Shown: piece after piece, positions 25,256 through 36,029 of the stretch
How positions within the stretch are numbered: position 1 is the first letter of the stretch
How the letters are laid out: each line of letters opens with the position of its first letter
NCBI GenBank assembly: GCA_034440575.1
Contig: JAOTOL010001372.1
Span: 137,501-201,500, forward strand
Length of the DNA stretch: 64,000 nucleotides
Source of the DNA: Imbricaverruca yamaguchii
Lineage: Eukaryota; Arthropoda; Thecostraca; Neoverrucidae
Direction: 5' to 3'
Made by a program: the position numbers and the translations under genes
The notes under the pieces: generated by a model
Told to the model about the DNA's origin: nothing
The model's database searches: none
Seen by the model: the letters and a program-made list of their open reading frames with translations, nothing else

Positions 25256-28149
25256 AAGTGCATCATAGCAGAACAATAACTGTCTAGTTAGTTTTCAGGG
25301 TGCTGCACTCTTGCCCATTGCTGTTCTATGGGTATATCAACCACATTGCATCCAACTGTAAGTGTGCATCCAAATTTGAGTGTCCCTTTAAAGCCTTTGT
25401 CAGGATCTGATGTTATATTGTGCCTGTGTATGCCATCACTTTCCAGACCCTCAATCCCACATTGAAGCATCTGTTGAGGTGAGGGTTGGAAGCGTGGTCT
25501 TGTCCAGGATGTTTGTCATCCAGAACCTTACCCCCCTCTCCTCCAGATAATTATGCAATTATGACCAGTAGATTTGGTGGTGTTGTTTCAAGATAACTGC
25601 AAGATTATTACTATTTGATAAGCATGCTTGAAGCTGACTTTGAAGTATGAAGAGGAGTTGAGAACATATTGGAAAGAGGAAAAATGATCCTCTGAATTGG
25701 AATCCACATATCCACGTATACAGAAAGAATGAACTGAATGACTCTTTAGGCTTGTAAAGTTCCTTCAACAGTATATTTTCGATTCCAAGGAAGATAAGCA
25801 CATGTCCCCTTCTGGTTCAGTGTAATTTTCGTCTCTACCTTTGATCACTTGAATTCATGTATGCAATAATCACATCATTTTTTATTCGAATTGTACTTCT
25901 GCACACTATGAATGTCTGTGATCATACCATAATAGGCTGCAGTGAATAATCAATGTACTTGTACTTTTCTTTGATATTAAAATGTGTTTGTGGTAACCAC
26001 TTGAAAGCCTACAAATAGAAGGAGAATTTGCTAATAATAGATCAATGTCCAACCAGGTTGAAAAATAGCCAGTCAGGATTTTTGAATCCATATCATTCCC
26101 ATCTCCAGAAAATTATCCTCCTTATTTACTCATTTGGAGATTGAATGTTGCTGTTTGACCATGAACTGCTTTGTGAGTGCTCAAGATTGACTGCAAGGTA
26201 CAAACTGAGGGTTCCATGTCACATCTTCAACATTTTTATTTTCATTTTAATAGGGTATTGTGATCATGAGGCAAATTATGACATGCTACATCATGCCCAA
26301 TGTGAAGTTCAGCACAAAACATCAGCAGCACAAAATGAAATGCTGCCATTTGTAGTATGGTGAACTCCTGGGCCAGCAGATATTTCCAACTGTATCTATA
26401 TTCCAGACATGGGCAGATAATTGTACTCTTTCGGATGTTCATCTGCACAAGGACTTATTCAGAAATCCATCGATGATGCGATGACATCAGAGGTTATCGG
26501 CCGCCGGCGCGGTATCGGAGGTTAGCCTAAAAGGGTGCCAATGTCGACCAGCATAATCTCTAATAAAGAAACATCAAATCTTGGAAAAGAGTGGAGAGGC
26601 ACTGGGAACCAGGGTAGGCACTCTAGCATACCAGTGACATAATTTGCTTGGAGAGCTACACGATTTCAATTCCATTTGGAGTGTATGTCGTTCTATGGCT
26701 AGTGCCCTAAATACATTGTGAGAAGTGCAGGCATGGCTCTCTACATTTTAATGTCACTTTCCACTCCATACATGTGTGCAGATGTGTACATCTGAACTAA
26801 AAGAGTGCACAACAGGGGTTACTGAGCTTACATAGGCACACACTAACAGGAAATAATAAGGCTCAAGTTTGTGAAGCAGGACAGCCCATTTTAGGGAAAT
26901 TATAATCCTGTAACATTTTGTGTTCTTTGGTTTGCTGGGAACATTCTTCTCCACCCCCTCCCCTCCCCCTATTGCCTGATGGCTGCACAATACTAGTCAG
27001 GTGGTAAACTGACTAGTACTACACAATGCTTTCCTGGAAATTGTGCAAATTCACGATTTTAAGCCAGGAGAAAAAATCAGTTCAGATTGAGCTGGCTTCC
27101 AAATCTCGGGGAATATAGCAAACGAAATCAGAATTAAGGTATATTTTGAGGTAAGAGATCAGCGTAATGCAGCTCCATTTGTATTTGCTATCACAAATTC
27201 TCCAGAAAGATTTTGTTGGTTTGAAAAAACCTAACAGCTGAGCGAATTTGGACACTTTTTCTGGAGATCTCTTCCTTTGCCCTTGATCCCTTAACAGCTC
27301 ACCTACAAAAACTGCCTAAAGTCTAGAATATTAAGAAAGAAATTGCTGCATGCCTTTGTCGATAACGGATGTGTGGTTCGGATTTTGCGTGGTTGTGGTT
27401 CATCAATTTCCTTTTTGGAGACAAAAGAAAACGTGTGTCGTGTTGAGGACTGAGTCAGCAATTGAAGTCAGCCAGCCTAAAGACAACAGTCAGCCCCTGA
27501 CCGTTGGGGTTTAATTAGTCATGGCATGATTCAGACTCTCGTGGCAGGTGGCTGGCTTTGTTAGTGAATGCCGTCGCCGGGCTCGTTATCTACATTACGT
27601 CTGCCCTGACCTCCCAAAGAAAGAGATCCCTCTTTTCCCCGGGCAATGTTCGCAGGAACGCATAATTGAATCGTGTTTCTTCAGGTCACATGCTCGCAGT
27701 AATGACGCACCATTCTAGTGTATGTATGCAACGCAAAAAGTCATTTCGTTTTGCAAGGCGTCGTAGATCGGAACTGAGTGGACAACGTGTCCAGCTGCCT
27801 GTTGCCGCATGTGACAAAGTATCTGCCGAACAGCACCCTCGGCAGCGGCGTCGTTATCTTCCTTCCGACGGCTACCTCCCGGCCGGGGGCGGTCAGACTG
27901 CCGTCTCCCGGCTGGCGAGGGGTGAATTGTGTACAAATGAGGACGCGCGACAAACGCCGGAGCTTTTCGCTTCTGATCAACACAGCCGCGACGTAGATTG
28001 TGTAACCACAAAATGACTATGCTTAGCATTTGGTCTCTGGCACCGAATCCTGATTGCTTGTAGAAGAGATCAATAGATGCTAACCAATGCTAGATAAAAT
28101 GATGCCACGAAGCTAAAGTCGGATCAAACAGCATTGTTTCCTTGTTTAG
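25256..28149. other. no gene recognised; CpG-rich patch at ~27540-28000
   Basis: 25256-27000 is AT-rich and CpG-poor. 27540-28000 is abruptly CpG-rich with open frames on both strands (27666-28016 + and 27715-28029 -), but no domain or convincing exon boundaries were recognised. Confidence 0.5.
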
Positions 28150-28206
28150 TGGCATGGGCACTGTATGACCGAAGCAGTTGATGCGGCCCTGGGCGCAATA
28201 ACCAAC
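28150..28206 (+). mobile_element. SINE 3' tail fragment
   Basis: CACTGTATGACCGAAGCAG, TTGATGCGGCCC and a CAATAACCAACCAACC end match the shared tail of the SINE copies in this window. Confidence 0.65.
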
Positions 28207-28454
28207 CAACCTTGTATCTTGGCATGTAATAGATGCTTCAAATGTGTAACTAATTTACTATTTACTTATAATTTAATTTTGATAATTATAATTTAATTTA
28301 ACTTACTAATATTCAGATATGCGACTGTTCTCCAAACCACTGAATGTAGCCCCTTGGAAACATCACAGTGACAACGTAAGTTCAGGCATTGAATAAATAA
28401 TTGATAAACCTTTACTTTGAGATGACTAATGAGAAAAAAATTATCATTCCATAA

Positions 28455-28567
28455 TGTTTGGTTCGATTCCTACTTGTCACTAATTTGTCCCGCGACCAAT
28501 CACCCGGACAAATTGACGATGCTATAGAATCAGCGGTCAATGCGGCATAACACAAATAGCAATCACC
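28455..28567 (+). mobile_element. SINE family A fragment
   Basis: Begins in the B-box area (GGTTCGATTCCTAC), then CCCGCGACCAATCACCCGG and the tail GATGCTATAGAATCAGCGGTC-AATGCGGCATAA. The head is missing. Confidence 0.7.
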
Positions 28568-28875
28568 ATCGTGTGCTGGTGCGCCTTGTTGCCTGATGAC
28601 CACATTAATCTCATTTACCCGTTGCAACTTGTTGGGTCACGATGGTTCCTACATCATTCAGGGATATTACGAAAGTATTTGGGATGGCAGACACACAATC
28701 AAAATAGGAGCATTCCACTACAGACGACCGCTACACTTTACTCTCAACATAATCATTTACAGCACTTCGTCTGGAGAGTAAACTTGGGCTCCAAACAAGA
28801 TGTGGATGTGATCAACGGTTTAGAAGTTATAGTCCCCGGTAATGTTTTGAGGTCACATATATGGTGTAACTTCTA

Positions 28876-29180
28876 ACATTGCCAGGTCTAAGTTGTTGGT
28901 CTAACATAGTTAAGGTCTAGCCTGTCGCCATGATCTAAGCTGTTGGTCTAACATTGTTGGGGTCTAACAATGTGAGTCCTTTGATTCCACCAACACCTCT
29001 AAGCTGTTGGTTACATTGAAAGGTGTGCCTAGTGTCCAAGTCTACTCTGTAGACAAACTTGGGCTGAAATCAAAACTTTGCGGGAGAAGTGCGTTGATGG
29101 TCTGTCGTGGAATGTCTCCATGTGATTTCCGTATCTGGCATCGCGAATGTCTCCATGTGATTGCCATATCTGGCATCGCG
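28876..29180. repeat. short imperfect tandem repeats
   Basis: TAAGCTGTTGGTCTAACATT-like units recur at 28880-29010. CATCGCGAATGTCTCCATGT-type units of about 42 bases repeat two to three times at 29108-29190. No gene is implied. Confidence 0.65.
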
Positions 29181-29263
29181 AATGTCTTCGTGAAGCGCCA
29201 GATGGATGCACCTGAATGGAGCAGGCGTTTTTGTGCCATTGTGACAAAAAGTTGCAAGAAGTA

Positions 29264-29421
29264 TTGGTTATTGGTTTTACGACACATCGACCGCTGAGTC
29301 ATGTAGCATCGCCAATCTCTCACGCCGATTGGTCGCGGGCGAAGAGTAGCGACAGGTGAGACTCGAACTCACATCCTTTCGATTGTGAGACGAGCAACTT
29401 ACACCTAGGCTACTCGTCCCC
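29264..29421 (-). mobile_element. tRNA-derived SINE, family A, with 15-bp target-site duplication
   Basis: Minus-strand copy closely matching 10606-10772: GGGGACGAGTAGCCTAGG, GAGTTCGAGTCTCACCTG, GCGACCAATCGGCGTGAGAG and the tail GTCGTAAAACCAATAACCAA. AAGTTGCAAGAAGTA flanks it exactly at 29249-29263 and 29422-29436. Confidence 0.9.
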
Positions 29422-29982
29422 AAGTTGCAAGAAGTAAATGAAATGACTAAACAACAGTTAAAGAGGGGTTTACATATTTGATGATCTACCACAGCATCTG
29501 GGCACAAATTTCGTCACATGGTGCATGCATTATTTGAGCATGGATGAGTTGCAAAGCTCATGAAGTAAATAATGTGATCAGAAATGTAGTTATGATTATC
29601 AAAGGACTATGTACGGCTTTTGCCCTTCATTCACCCCTTATACCAACTAAATAAATGGCTACCTACCGAACCAATGATCGAAATTGTGCATTACTGGCCT
29701 TGCTACCATTAAATTGTCTGCTGGAAACTTGCTTTTTGTGACAATTTAAAGCAAATTTTCAGCTCGTTAGTTAGTCAGTGGGACGATGACATGGTGGAGC
29801 TTGATGTGACCAGGAGAACATTGGATATATGTTATGTGCAGGCTCTGTGAAATGTGTGTTAAATTTTCTTCATGCTGATCCTGCAGGTCTAAACTTACTT
29901 CGAAAATAATCAAGGAATCAACACCTACTGTCCGCAATGAATATATCGTGCAAGTTCGACAGACGCCATCTCCTATCCAGCA

Positions 29983-30237
29983 ATGGCTAACTCAATGGAA
30001 AATGGAGTAGCAGATGAGCCGAAGACCCACTTTTCTACTCGCGAAGGCTCCTACAGGTTGATGACGCACTCGGATTATTCGCGTCCTAATCGAGTGGGAT
30101 ACAGTAATGCTGGACACGGAAATATCCCCGTGAGAGTATCATTTGTTACCGTTGAAGATGCATCCGGTGTCAATGAAAGAATATGCTTTAACCATGGAAG
30201 AGAACTGTATGTCTATGTGTATAAAGGTGTGCAGAAG
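29983..30237 (+). CDS. WDR20: WDR20 exon 1 (initiator exon)
   Basis: 85 codons from the ATG at 29983 to the donor AAG|GTAAGC, phase 0. The ATG is chosen because the following residues match the start of the family, with THFSTREG about 15 residues in. The exon ends in YVYVYKGVQK, equivalent to the vertebrate YIYKGVRK exon end. Base composition is ordinary, unlike the GC-rich later exons. Confidence 0.92.
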
Positions 30238-33200
30238 GTAAGCTGGGAGGATGGGACAAGTGTGATGTTTTGTACCTGTTTTGTTTGCGGTAGCATTTGC
30301 ATCGGATACATTTGAAGTCACTGGTAGCATGTGCATCAGATACATTTGAAGTCACTGGTAGCATGTGCATCAGATACATTTGAAGTTTCTGTGGTACCAT
30401 GTGCATCAGTTATATTTGAAGTTTCTGTGGTGGGATGTTCATAAAGTACATTTGAAGATTCTGTAGAAGCATGTGGATCAGATGTATCTAAAGCTTACAT
30501 GCAGGTGTTTGACTTACTTTCGGTCACCTTGAACTAACTGCATTGTGAAGTTGGGAACTGGAGCTTCATTTTACTAGTATCTCATGGTGTATAATCACAA
30601 GTGGTGATATGCCCGAAAAGTAGACACATTATTCGTGCATTGACTGTATTCCCAACGTGTAGAAAATGTTATATTGCTGCTCGATGTGATATAAACCAAA
30701 GTATGACAAATATCTAAGCATTCTTTCTCGCGCTGGCGCTAAATGGCGACACGTAATTCGCACTCCCAAGACTCGATAATATAAGGAAACCAACATTTTT
30801 GTCATGCTTCTTTCAGCTTGTCTACGGAAATATAAAGGCATTCCAATAATGGCTCTGAAGGAGGGGGTGATTGCCTTCATTTACGCAGGTGACGTGTCCG
30901 ACATCCCCAAGTAAATGGCTAGCCAGTCCACCGTGAACGAGTTCCTGTTGAACCATTCACACATTGATACGACTATTGTGGATGGGGCTGCACATGCGTC
31001 AAAGTCGTATGATGCCCAGAACTTGAGTAAGAAGCACTTCCCAGTGTGCTGGTAAACTGGTTATTTGGCAGGATCCCTTAGCAATGCACCGAAATTCACT
31101 TGATGTTCGGTTGTCGGAGAGGAGAATCATCCCTTAAAAAGAGAGTGGGTTGGGTGGATAATTATCAACTTTTGAAAGAGTGCATAATTAAGGTGCAAAT
31201 ATGATAACTAGAAGTCCTAGTTATGTGGCAAATGGGGATGACGACCACTAGGATTCTGTCCTTCATTCATGCAAACAAATTCCTTGGGCGATCACCTCGG
31301 AGCTCCCAGGAAGCGGTAGTTCTCCGGTTTACGGTGGCGACACATAAAAACACATGGACATCGGTGAAGTGTGAAGTAGCGATGCATGTCTATATACGGT
31401 GCGATGTCAGCAATAATTCAGAAGTCTCAGTGCAAGGTGCCCATTTCCCAACCGAAATATCGTGGGTTCGAATCCAACGTGTCGGTACTTTTTGCCCTCG
31501 TCCTGTTTGCGTGAGAGATTGGCGAGACGCTTTGTGACCCAAAGTAGTCGACGCTTCGTAAAGCCGCTAGCCACCACCACCAGGTCATTCCAATGGAAGA
31601 GTGGGAGTTTGTTGTTTTCCACCCCTGTTAAGCAGCAGCGTCAGTATGGACGGTGTCTGCCCGTGCGCGTCTTCCCGTCCCTCATGGCCGCCGCCGGCGT
31701 AAGCACGCGTGTCCACCGGTGTTCGCCCGTATCCACCCGTGTTCACCCGTTCCCATCCGTGTCAACTCATGTCCACCCGTGTGTCCGCCCGGACGGCAGG
31801 CGGTCGACCTCACCAAGCCGGTGGACAAGCGCGTGTACAAGAGCACGAGCCCGACGTGTCACGACTTCGGCGTGGCGGGCAGCTCGGCGCGCCTGCTCGT
31901 GGGCTTCACCGGCGGTCAGGTGCAGCTGATCGACTCCACCCACCAGGACGCGCACCGCATCTTCAACGACGAGGTACGCTCGCACCAGGCCGGGGATGGC
32001 CGAGCGGTTCAGGTGTTGAGCTCTGGGTGCAAAGGTCCCGGGTTCAACACTCGCACCGCTCGCGACGTTTCCCAATCGCGCGACCCACCGGCGGAACAAT
32101 GTGAGCCGCGCCATTGGCCGGGATCGTGCATCGGGCGGCGCCATTGGACGCGACGTCAGGGAGGCTCGTCCAGCCCAATCAAAACCGTCTGGCTGCTTTG
32201 AGAGGACGAGGTGGGACAGACGATGGGAGCCGCTCTGCGGGTCGGTCACTGCTTATTGTTTTGCCAGTTCGTTGAAGAATATTTTGCCAGACATTATTTG
32301 ATCCGAACCTGAAGTACAGACTGCAACGAAACTGCATCTGTCTGATTTGTGATGTCATGTGTGTTTGTATGGAAAGTGCATACTAGGAATTGATTTTTGT
32401 TATGAGCACCATCGTTTCGACGTATAAGAACAACAGAAGAGCTAATTTTCCTGCCAGGAAATGAGCTAACGAAGTAAATATCATTGCTTCTTTGATTATA
32501 TTCTTACTGTTGCGTATAATATTGTTGTTTAAAAAATTATTATTTTGCTGTTTGTTATATCATGCTTTTTGCTTTCAAACGTGGTGTACCCCACTTTAGT
32601 ATCGCCTCAATTCTCAAAGTAATGTACACCTACTTCATTCTGGTGTATGGCGTGAAGTAGTATGCTGTTGACTGCTGCCTGTGTGCTTGTATTCCAACGC
32701 GCTTCTTGCCACTTCGGGCCGCCGTCCGCCGACGGCCGGTGATGGGACTCGATCTGCCCGTCCCGGCCGCGGGAAAGTACCGCTTCTAACTCTCCGACAG
32801 TAGGCGAGTGGCCGGCGGCCCGCGCTCTACCGCCGTCTGACGATCTGACGGCTCCGTCTGACGATCTGACGGCTCCGTCTGTCGGTGTGACGGCTCTGTC
32901 TATCGGTGTGACGGTTCCGTCTGACGATCTGACGGCTCCGTCTGTCGCTGTGACGGCTCTGTCTGTCGGTGTGACGGTTCCGTATGTCGGTGTGACGGCT
33001 CCGTCTGTCGGCGTGACGGCTCCGTCTGTCGGTGTGACGGCTCAGTCTGTCGGTGTGACGGCTCAGTGTGTCTCCGTCTGCCCGTGTGTTGTGCGCTGTC
33101 CGTAGCGTCACAGCGCGGCCCGGCCTGTCACGCTGCCCTGTCACACGGTCCTGTCACACGATCCTGTCACACGGTCACTCCGCCCTGCAGCAGGTGGTCG

Positions 33201-35904
33201 ACAAGACGCGCGTGACGTGCGTGCGCTGGGTGCCCAACACACCGCACCAGTTCCTGGCGTCGCACGCCAGCGGCCACCTGTACCTGTACTCTGAGCGGCT
33301 GTCGTGCGGCCCGGCCGCGCCCACCTACCAGACGTTCAAGCAGGGCGACGGCTTCACCGTGTACACGTGCAAGGCACGCAGCACGCGCAACCCGCTCTAC
33401 CGGTGGGCGGTGGGCGAGGGCGCCGTCAACCGGTTCGCGTTCTCGCCGTGCGGCGCGCACCTGGCCACCGCTTCGCAGGACGGCTGCCTGCGCGTGTTCC
33501 GCTACGACAGCATGGAGCTGGCGGGCGCGGCGCGCAGCTACTTCGGCGCGCTGACGTGCGTGGCGTGGTCGCCGGACGGCCGGTACGTGGCGGCCGGCGG
33601 CGAGGACGACCTGCTCACCGTGTGGAGCCTGGCAGAGCGGCGCGTGGTGGCGCGCGGCCGCGGCCACCGCTCCTGGGTGGCCGACGTGGCGTTCGACCCG
33701 TACACGAGCGTAGTACACGGCGCCGGCGAGCCGGTCGCCACCACCGCCAACGGCAACGGCAACGGCTACGCGTCCGACGACGAGCCGCCGCCGCCGGTCT
33801 GCTACCGGATCGGCTCGGTCGGCCAGGACACGCAGCTCTGCCTGTGGGACCTCACCGACGACGTGTTGCGCCGGCCGGCCGGCCGCAGCCGCGCCTCGGT
33901 GGCCGCCGCCGGCTCGACCTCGACCTCGACCTCGGCCACCACCCAGCCGCCGCCGCCGCCGGTGGCCACCGCCGGCTCGCTGTCGGCGCGGCTGTCGTCG
34001 CTCGGCCTGGGCGGCGAGCGGCACCGCGAGCCGGCCCGCCGGCTGGGCCTGTTGCTCGGCCACCGCGCCGATAAGGCGGCCGGCCGCGGCGCGCCGGACG
34101 CGGCCGCCGGCGGCGAACGGCGCCGGCTGATCGGCACGCCCGGCTGTCCGCGGCTGGCCGACTGCCCCATCCTGGAGCCGCACGTCACGTGTCGCGTCAG
34201 CCACGAGCGGCTCACCTCGCTCACCTTCCGGCGCGACTGTCTGGTGACCGCCTGCTGCGACGGCTACGTGTGCACCTGGGCACGGCCGGGCACGGTGAGT
34301 GACCAACATCTGGGTCACATCTGGCACGGTGAGTAACCCACATCTGGGTCACATCTGGCACGGTGAGTGTCCATCATCTGGGTCACATCTGGCACGGTGA
34401 GTGTCCATCATCTGGGTCACATCTGGCACGGTGAGTGTCCATCATCTGGGTCACATCTGGCACGGTGAGTGTCCATCATCTGGGTCACATCTGGCACGGT
34501 GAGTGGCCAACATCTGGGTCGCATCTGGCACGGTGAGTGTCCATCATCTGGGTCGCATCTGGCACGGTGAGTGTCCATCATCTGGGTCGCATCTGGCACG
34601 GTGAGTGTCCATCATCTGGGTCACATCTGGCACGGTGAGTGCTCCACACATGGGTCAGGCCTGGCGTGAAGTGTCCCGCACCTGGGCCAGACGTGACACT
34701 AGTTTGTTCATTTCAGGCTTGGGTCCGGAATGCCTTTTCAGTCCTTGTTTGTTGGGCAGTGTGGCTTTTCCATTGAAGACTGGTGTATTCCTGCTGAGCC
34801 GAAATGGAAGAGCTCACATTTGGTACCTGGATATCCGGTGCATAGGCCACCTGCATAAGCTACACCATAACTATGAGGAAGTATACCTCCCAAGGATGAC
34901 GCCTACATTCGTGTCTACATTATCGGCTGGGTGTGACACTGCATGCACCTAGCTTTACTGGGCGTGTAGACGGTCAGCACATAAATTTGGACTAGCCATG
35001 ACCCATATTGATCGCGTCACACAGTTCGCATGCAACGTGGCGTCCGTCATATAGCGACGCCGAATGGGTGTCGCTATATGACTTAGTGTATATTCACCCA
35101 GAATATCCTCATATAACTTTTAGTGTATATTCTGGGTGCACATAAATTCACAAGGATGACCTGGTTTTTCTTCCAATCATTGCGTCGTGTGGCGAGTGTA
35201 CCTCACCAAGGTCAGCTGAGTAGACACCCTCCCGCAGCCACCTGCCAGATGCTTGTACGTGACGTTTTGATGTCCGGAGTGAGGTCCCGACCCCCGAGTC
35301 CATCGCCAGTGTTACAGGGCCTCGTCTAACGCTTAACCAGTGGGAGATGTGACTTGACCGGGATGACGACTCGGGACTCGCGGCGAACGCTTTAATGGAG
35401 ACCCGGGATAAAATATGGAGCATCCTGCCGTGCTCCGAGTCGAACCCAGGACCTCAGGATGTGTTCACTTAGCTCTCATGCAGCACGCGGAGGGAAAGCG
35501 ACAACCGGCAGAGGAGCGGCGGAGGGCAGAGGCGACGTCGTCCCTCTGCCAACTCATGAATACCTCACTAACCACATCAGTTTCAAAGCGGCGCATTCAC
35601 CAGTCCACGCTCTTTTAGGCTGAACTGATTTTACGGTTTTCTGTAGACCGAAGTTTCCGGCATCGCTAGCACGCATGAGCTCCATTGTTCAGGAACACTC
35701 GGGCGTTCTGTTAATCCAGCACCCGAATTCAGCGACGAATGGCCGAAAATGTTTTCCTGATTACAGCTGTTTGTGTTTGTGCGGCAGGGGAGCTGTCCAG
35801 CGGGGACCAGTCCAGGCGCTGTGGCGGTCGCCGGGGCCGGCTCGAGCGCAGGCGCAGGCGCGGGCGCGGGCGCAGCTCGAGGCGACAGCAGCACGGTGGT
35901 GTGA
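29983..35904 (+). CDS. WDR20: WDR20 orthologue, four coding exons (29983-30237, 31800-31973, 33194-34294, 35788-35904)
   Basis: WD40-repeat cofactor. In the known family it binds and activates the deubiquitinases USP12 and USP46 together with WDR48. Seen here: exon 1 opens with the family N-terminus (THFSTREGSYRL, SDYSRPNRV), exon 2 carries PTCHDF and GGQVQLID, and exon 3 carries RVTCVRWVP, TCKARSTRNPLYRW, CVAWSPDGRYVAAGGEDDL and GQDTQLCLWDLTDD. All exons join in phase 0 with consensus GT/AG borders, giving 85+58+367+38 = 548 residues, close to the ~570 of vertebrate WDR20. An insert rich in Asn-Gly and Pro separates the middle and last WD repeats. Exons 2-4 are GC-rich; exon 1 is not. The gene is convergent with B4GAT1. 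Exons 1-3 are certain by similarity recalled from family knowledge. The last exon is inferred from phase, acceptor and its ending. Confidence 0.93.
30291..30485. repeat. 33-bp minisatellite in WDR20 intron 1
   Basis: About five units built on CAGATACATTTGAAGTCACT and GGTAGCATGTG, diverging to the right. It begins about 55 bases after the exon 1 donor. Confidence 0.88.
31424..31582 (+). mobile_element. SINE family A copy in WDR20 intron 1
   Basis: GTGGGTTCGAATCCAACGTG, then GTGAGAGATTGGCGAGACGC and GTCGACGCTTCGTAAAGCC match the SINE body and tail. The head is divergent and no clear duplication was seen. Confidence 0.7.
31703..31790. repeat. 12-bp minisatellite abutting the WDR20 exon 2 acceptor
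   Basis: About seven imperfect GTGTTCACCCGT units end about ten bases before the exon. The C/T-rich strand doubles as the polypyrimidine tract. Confidence 0.75.
31800..31973 (+). CDS. WDR20: WDR20 exon 2
   Basis: 58 codons between the acceptor ACGGCAG|GCG and the donor GAG|GTACGC, phase 0 at both ends. It encodes AVDLTKPVDKRVYK, then PTCHDF and LLVGFTGGQVQLID, the first WD-repeat region of the family. GC content is very high. A 12-bp tandem repeat lies directly upstream of the acceptor and a tRNA-derived SINE begins about 20 bases after the donor. Confidence 0.93.
31992..32180 (+). mobile_element. SINE family B (tRNA-like head) in WDR20 intron 2
   Basis: GGGGATGGCCGAGCGGTTC resembles a type II tRNA A-box region and GGTCCCGGGTTCAACACTCG a B-box. 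It continues with CGACCCACCGGCGGAACAAT and CGCCATTGG. The same body occurs at 60256-60438. The tRNA 3' half does not pair with the 5' half, so this is read as a SINE head. Confidence 0.7.
32833..33075. repeat. 21-bp minisatellite in WDR20 intron 2
   Basis: About 12 units of GTCTGTCGGTGTGACGGCTC with a GACGATCT variant, ending about 120 bases before exon 3. The 21-base period keeps frames open (repeated SVGVTAP); not a gene. Confidence 0.92.
33194..34294 (+). CDS. WDR20: WDR20 exon 3 (main WD40 exon)
   Basis: 367 codons, phase 0. It holds most of the WD40 propeller, including GALTCVAWSPDGRY, DDLLTVWSLAERR and LCLWDLTDD, and ends CTWARPGT. The acceptor is a CAGCAG pair, so the exon may start at 33191 (extra Gln) or 33194. 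The donor is ACG|GTGAGT at 34294/34295. The open frame continues only to a TAA at 34334-34336 inside a tandem repeat that copies the donor. The same DNA is open on the opposite strand because of its GC-rich third positions; that frame is ignored. Confidence 0.94.
34283..34645. repeat. 34-bp minisatellite that copies the WDR20 exon 3 splice donor
   Basis: Eleven occurrences of CACGGTGAGT at exact 34-base spacing from 34291 to 34640. The first is the true exon 3/intron 3 border and ten follow, each with CATCTGGGTCACATCTGG. Confidence 0.95.
35046..35138. repeat. two adjacent hairpins in WDR20 intron 3
   Basis: 35046-35082: GTCATATAGCGAC pairs with GTCGCTATATGAC around a short loop. 35095-35106 CACCCAGAATAT pairs with 35127-35138 ATATTCTGGGTG. 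Both stems are followed by ACTTAGTGTATATT / TTTAGTGTATATT, which suggests a small palindromic or MITE-like insertion. Confidence 0.75.
35310..35480 (-). mobile_element. possible tRNA-derived SINE, minus strand
   Basis: On the minus strand GAGGTCCTGGGTTCGACTCGG has a B-box-like core, preceded by GAGCTAAGTGAACACATCC. No second copy or duplication was found, so the call is weak. Confidence 0.35.
35788..35904 (+). CDS. WDR20: probable WDR20 terminal exon
   Basis: After the acceptor TGTGCGGCAG a phase-0 frame of 38 codons runs to TGA at 35902-35904. It is Gly/Ala/Ser-rich and ends GDSSTVV. Vertebrate WDR20 has an isoform that, from memory, ends in a similar Ser/Gly-rich tail closing with GTVV, so position, phase, length and ending agree. 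The tail is otherwise low complexity, so this exon is inferred rather than proven. No clear AATAAA was seen shortly downstream. Confidence 0.6.
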   Translation, partial: GSCPAGTSPGAVAVAGAGSSAGAGAGAGAARGDSSTVV

Positions 35905-36029
35905 CCAGTCGGCCGGGTCACCCCCGAGCTCACTGTGATAAGGTGCCGCGGCGGCTGCCGGCGTCGCTGCTCGCCACGGCGCCGCTCTCGACCTGCCGCG
36001 ACCGGTCAACGGCCGAGACGACGGTCAGG

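Noticed and set aside
31992..32064. Functional tRNA gene
   Set aside because: A- and B-box-like sequences exist but the acceptor stem does not pair and the body continues as a repeat also found at 60256.
33167..34327. 386-residue minus frame antisense to WDR20
   Set aside because: Low-complexity Ala/Arg/Gly shadow of GC-rich WDR20 exon 3.
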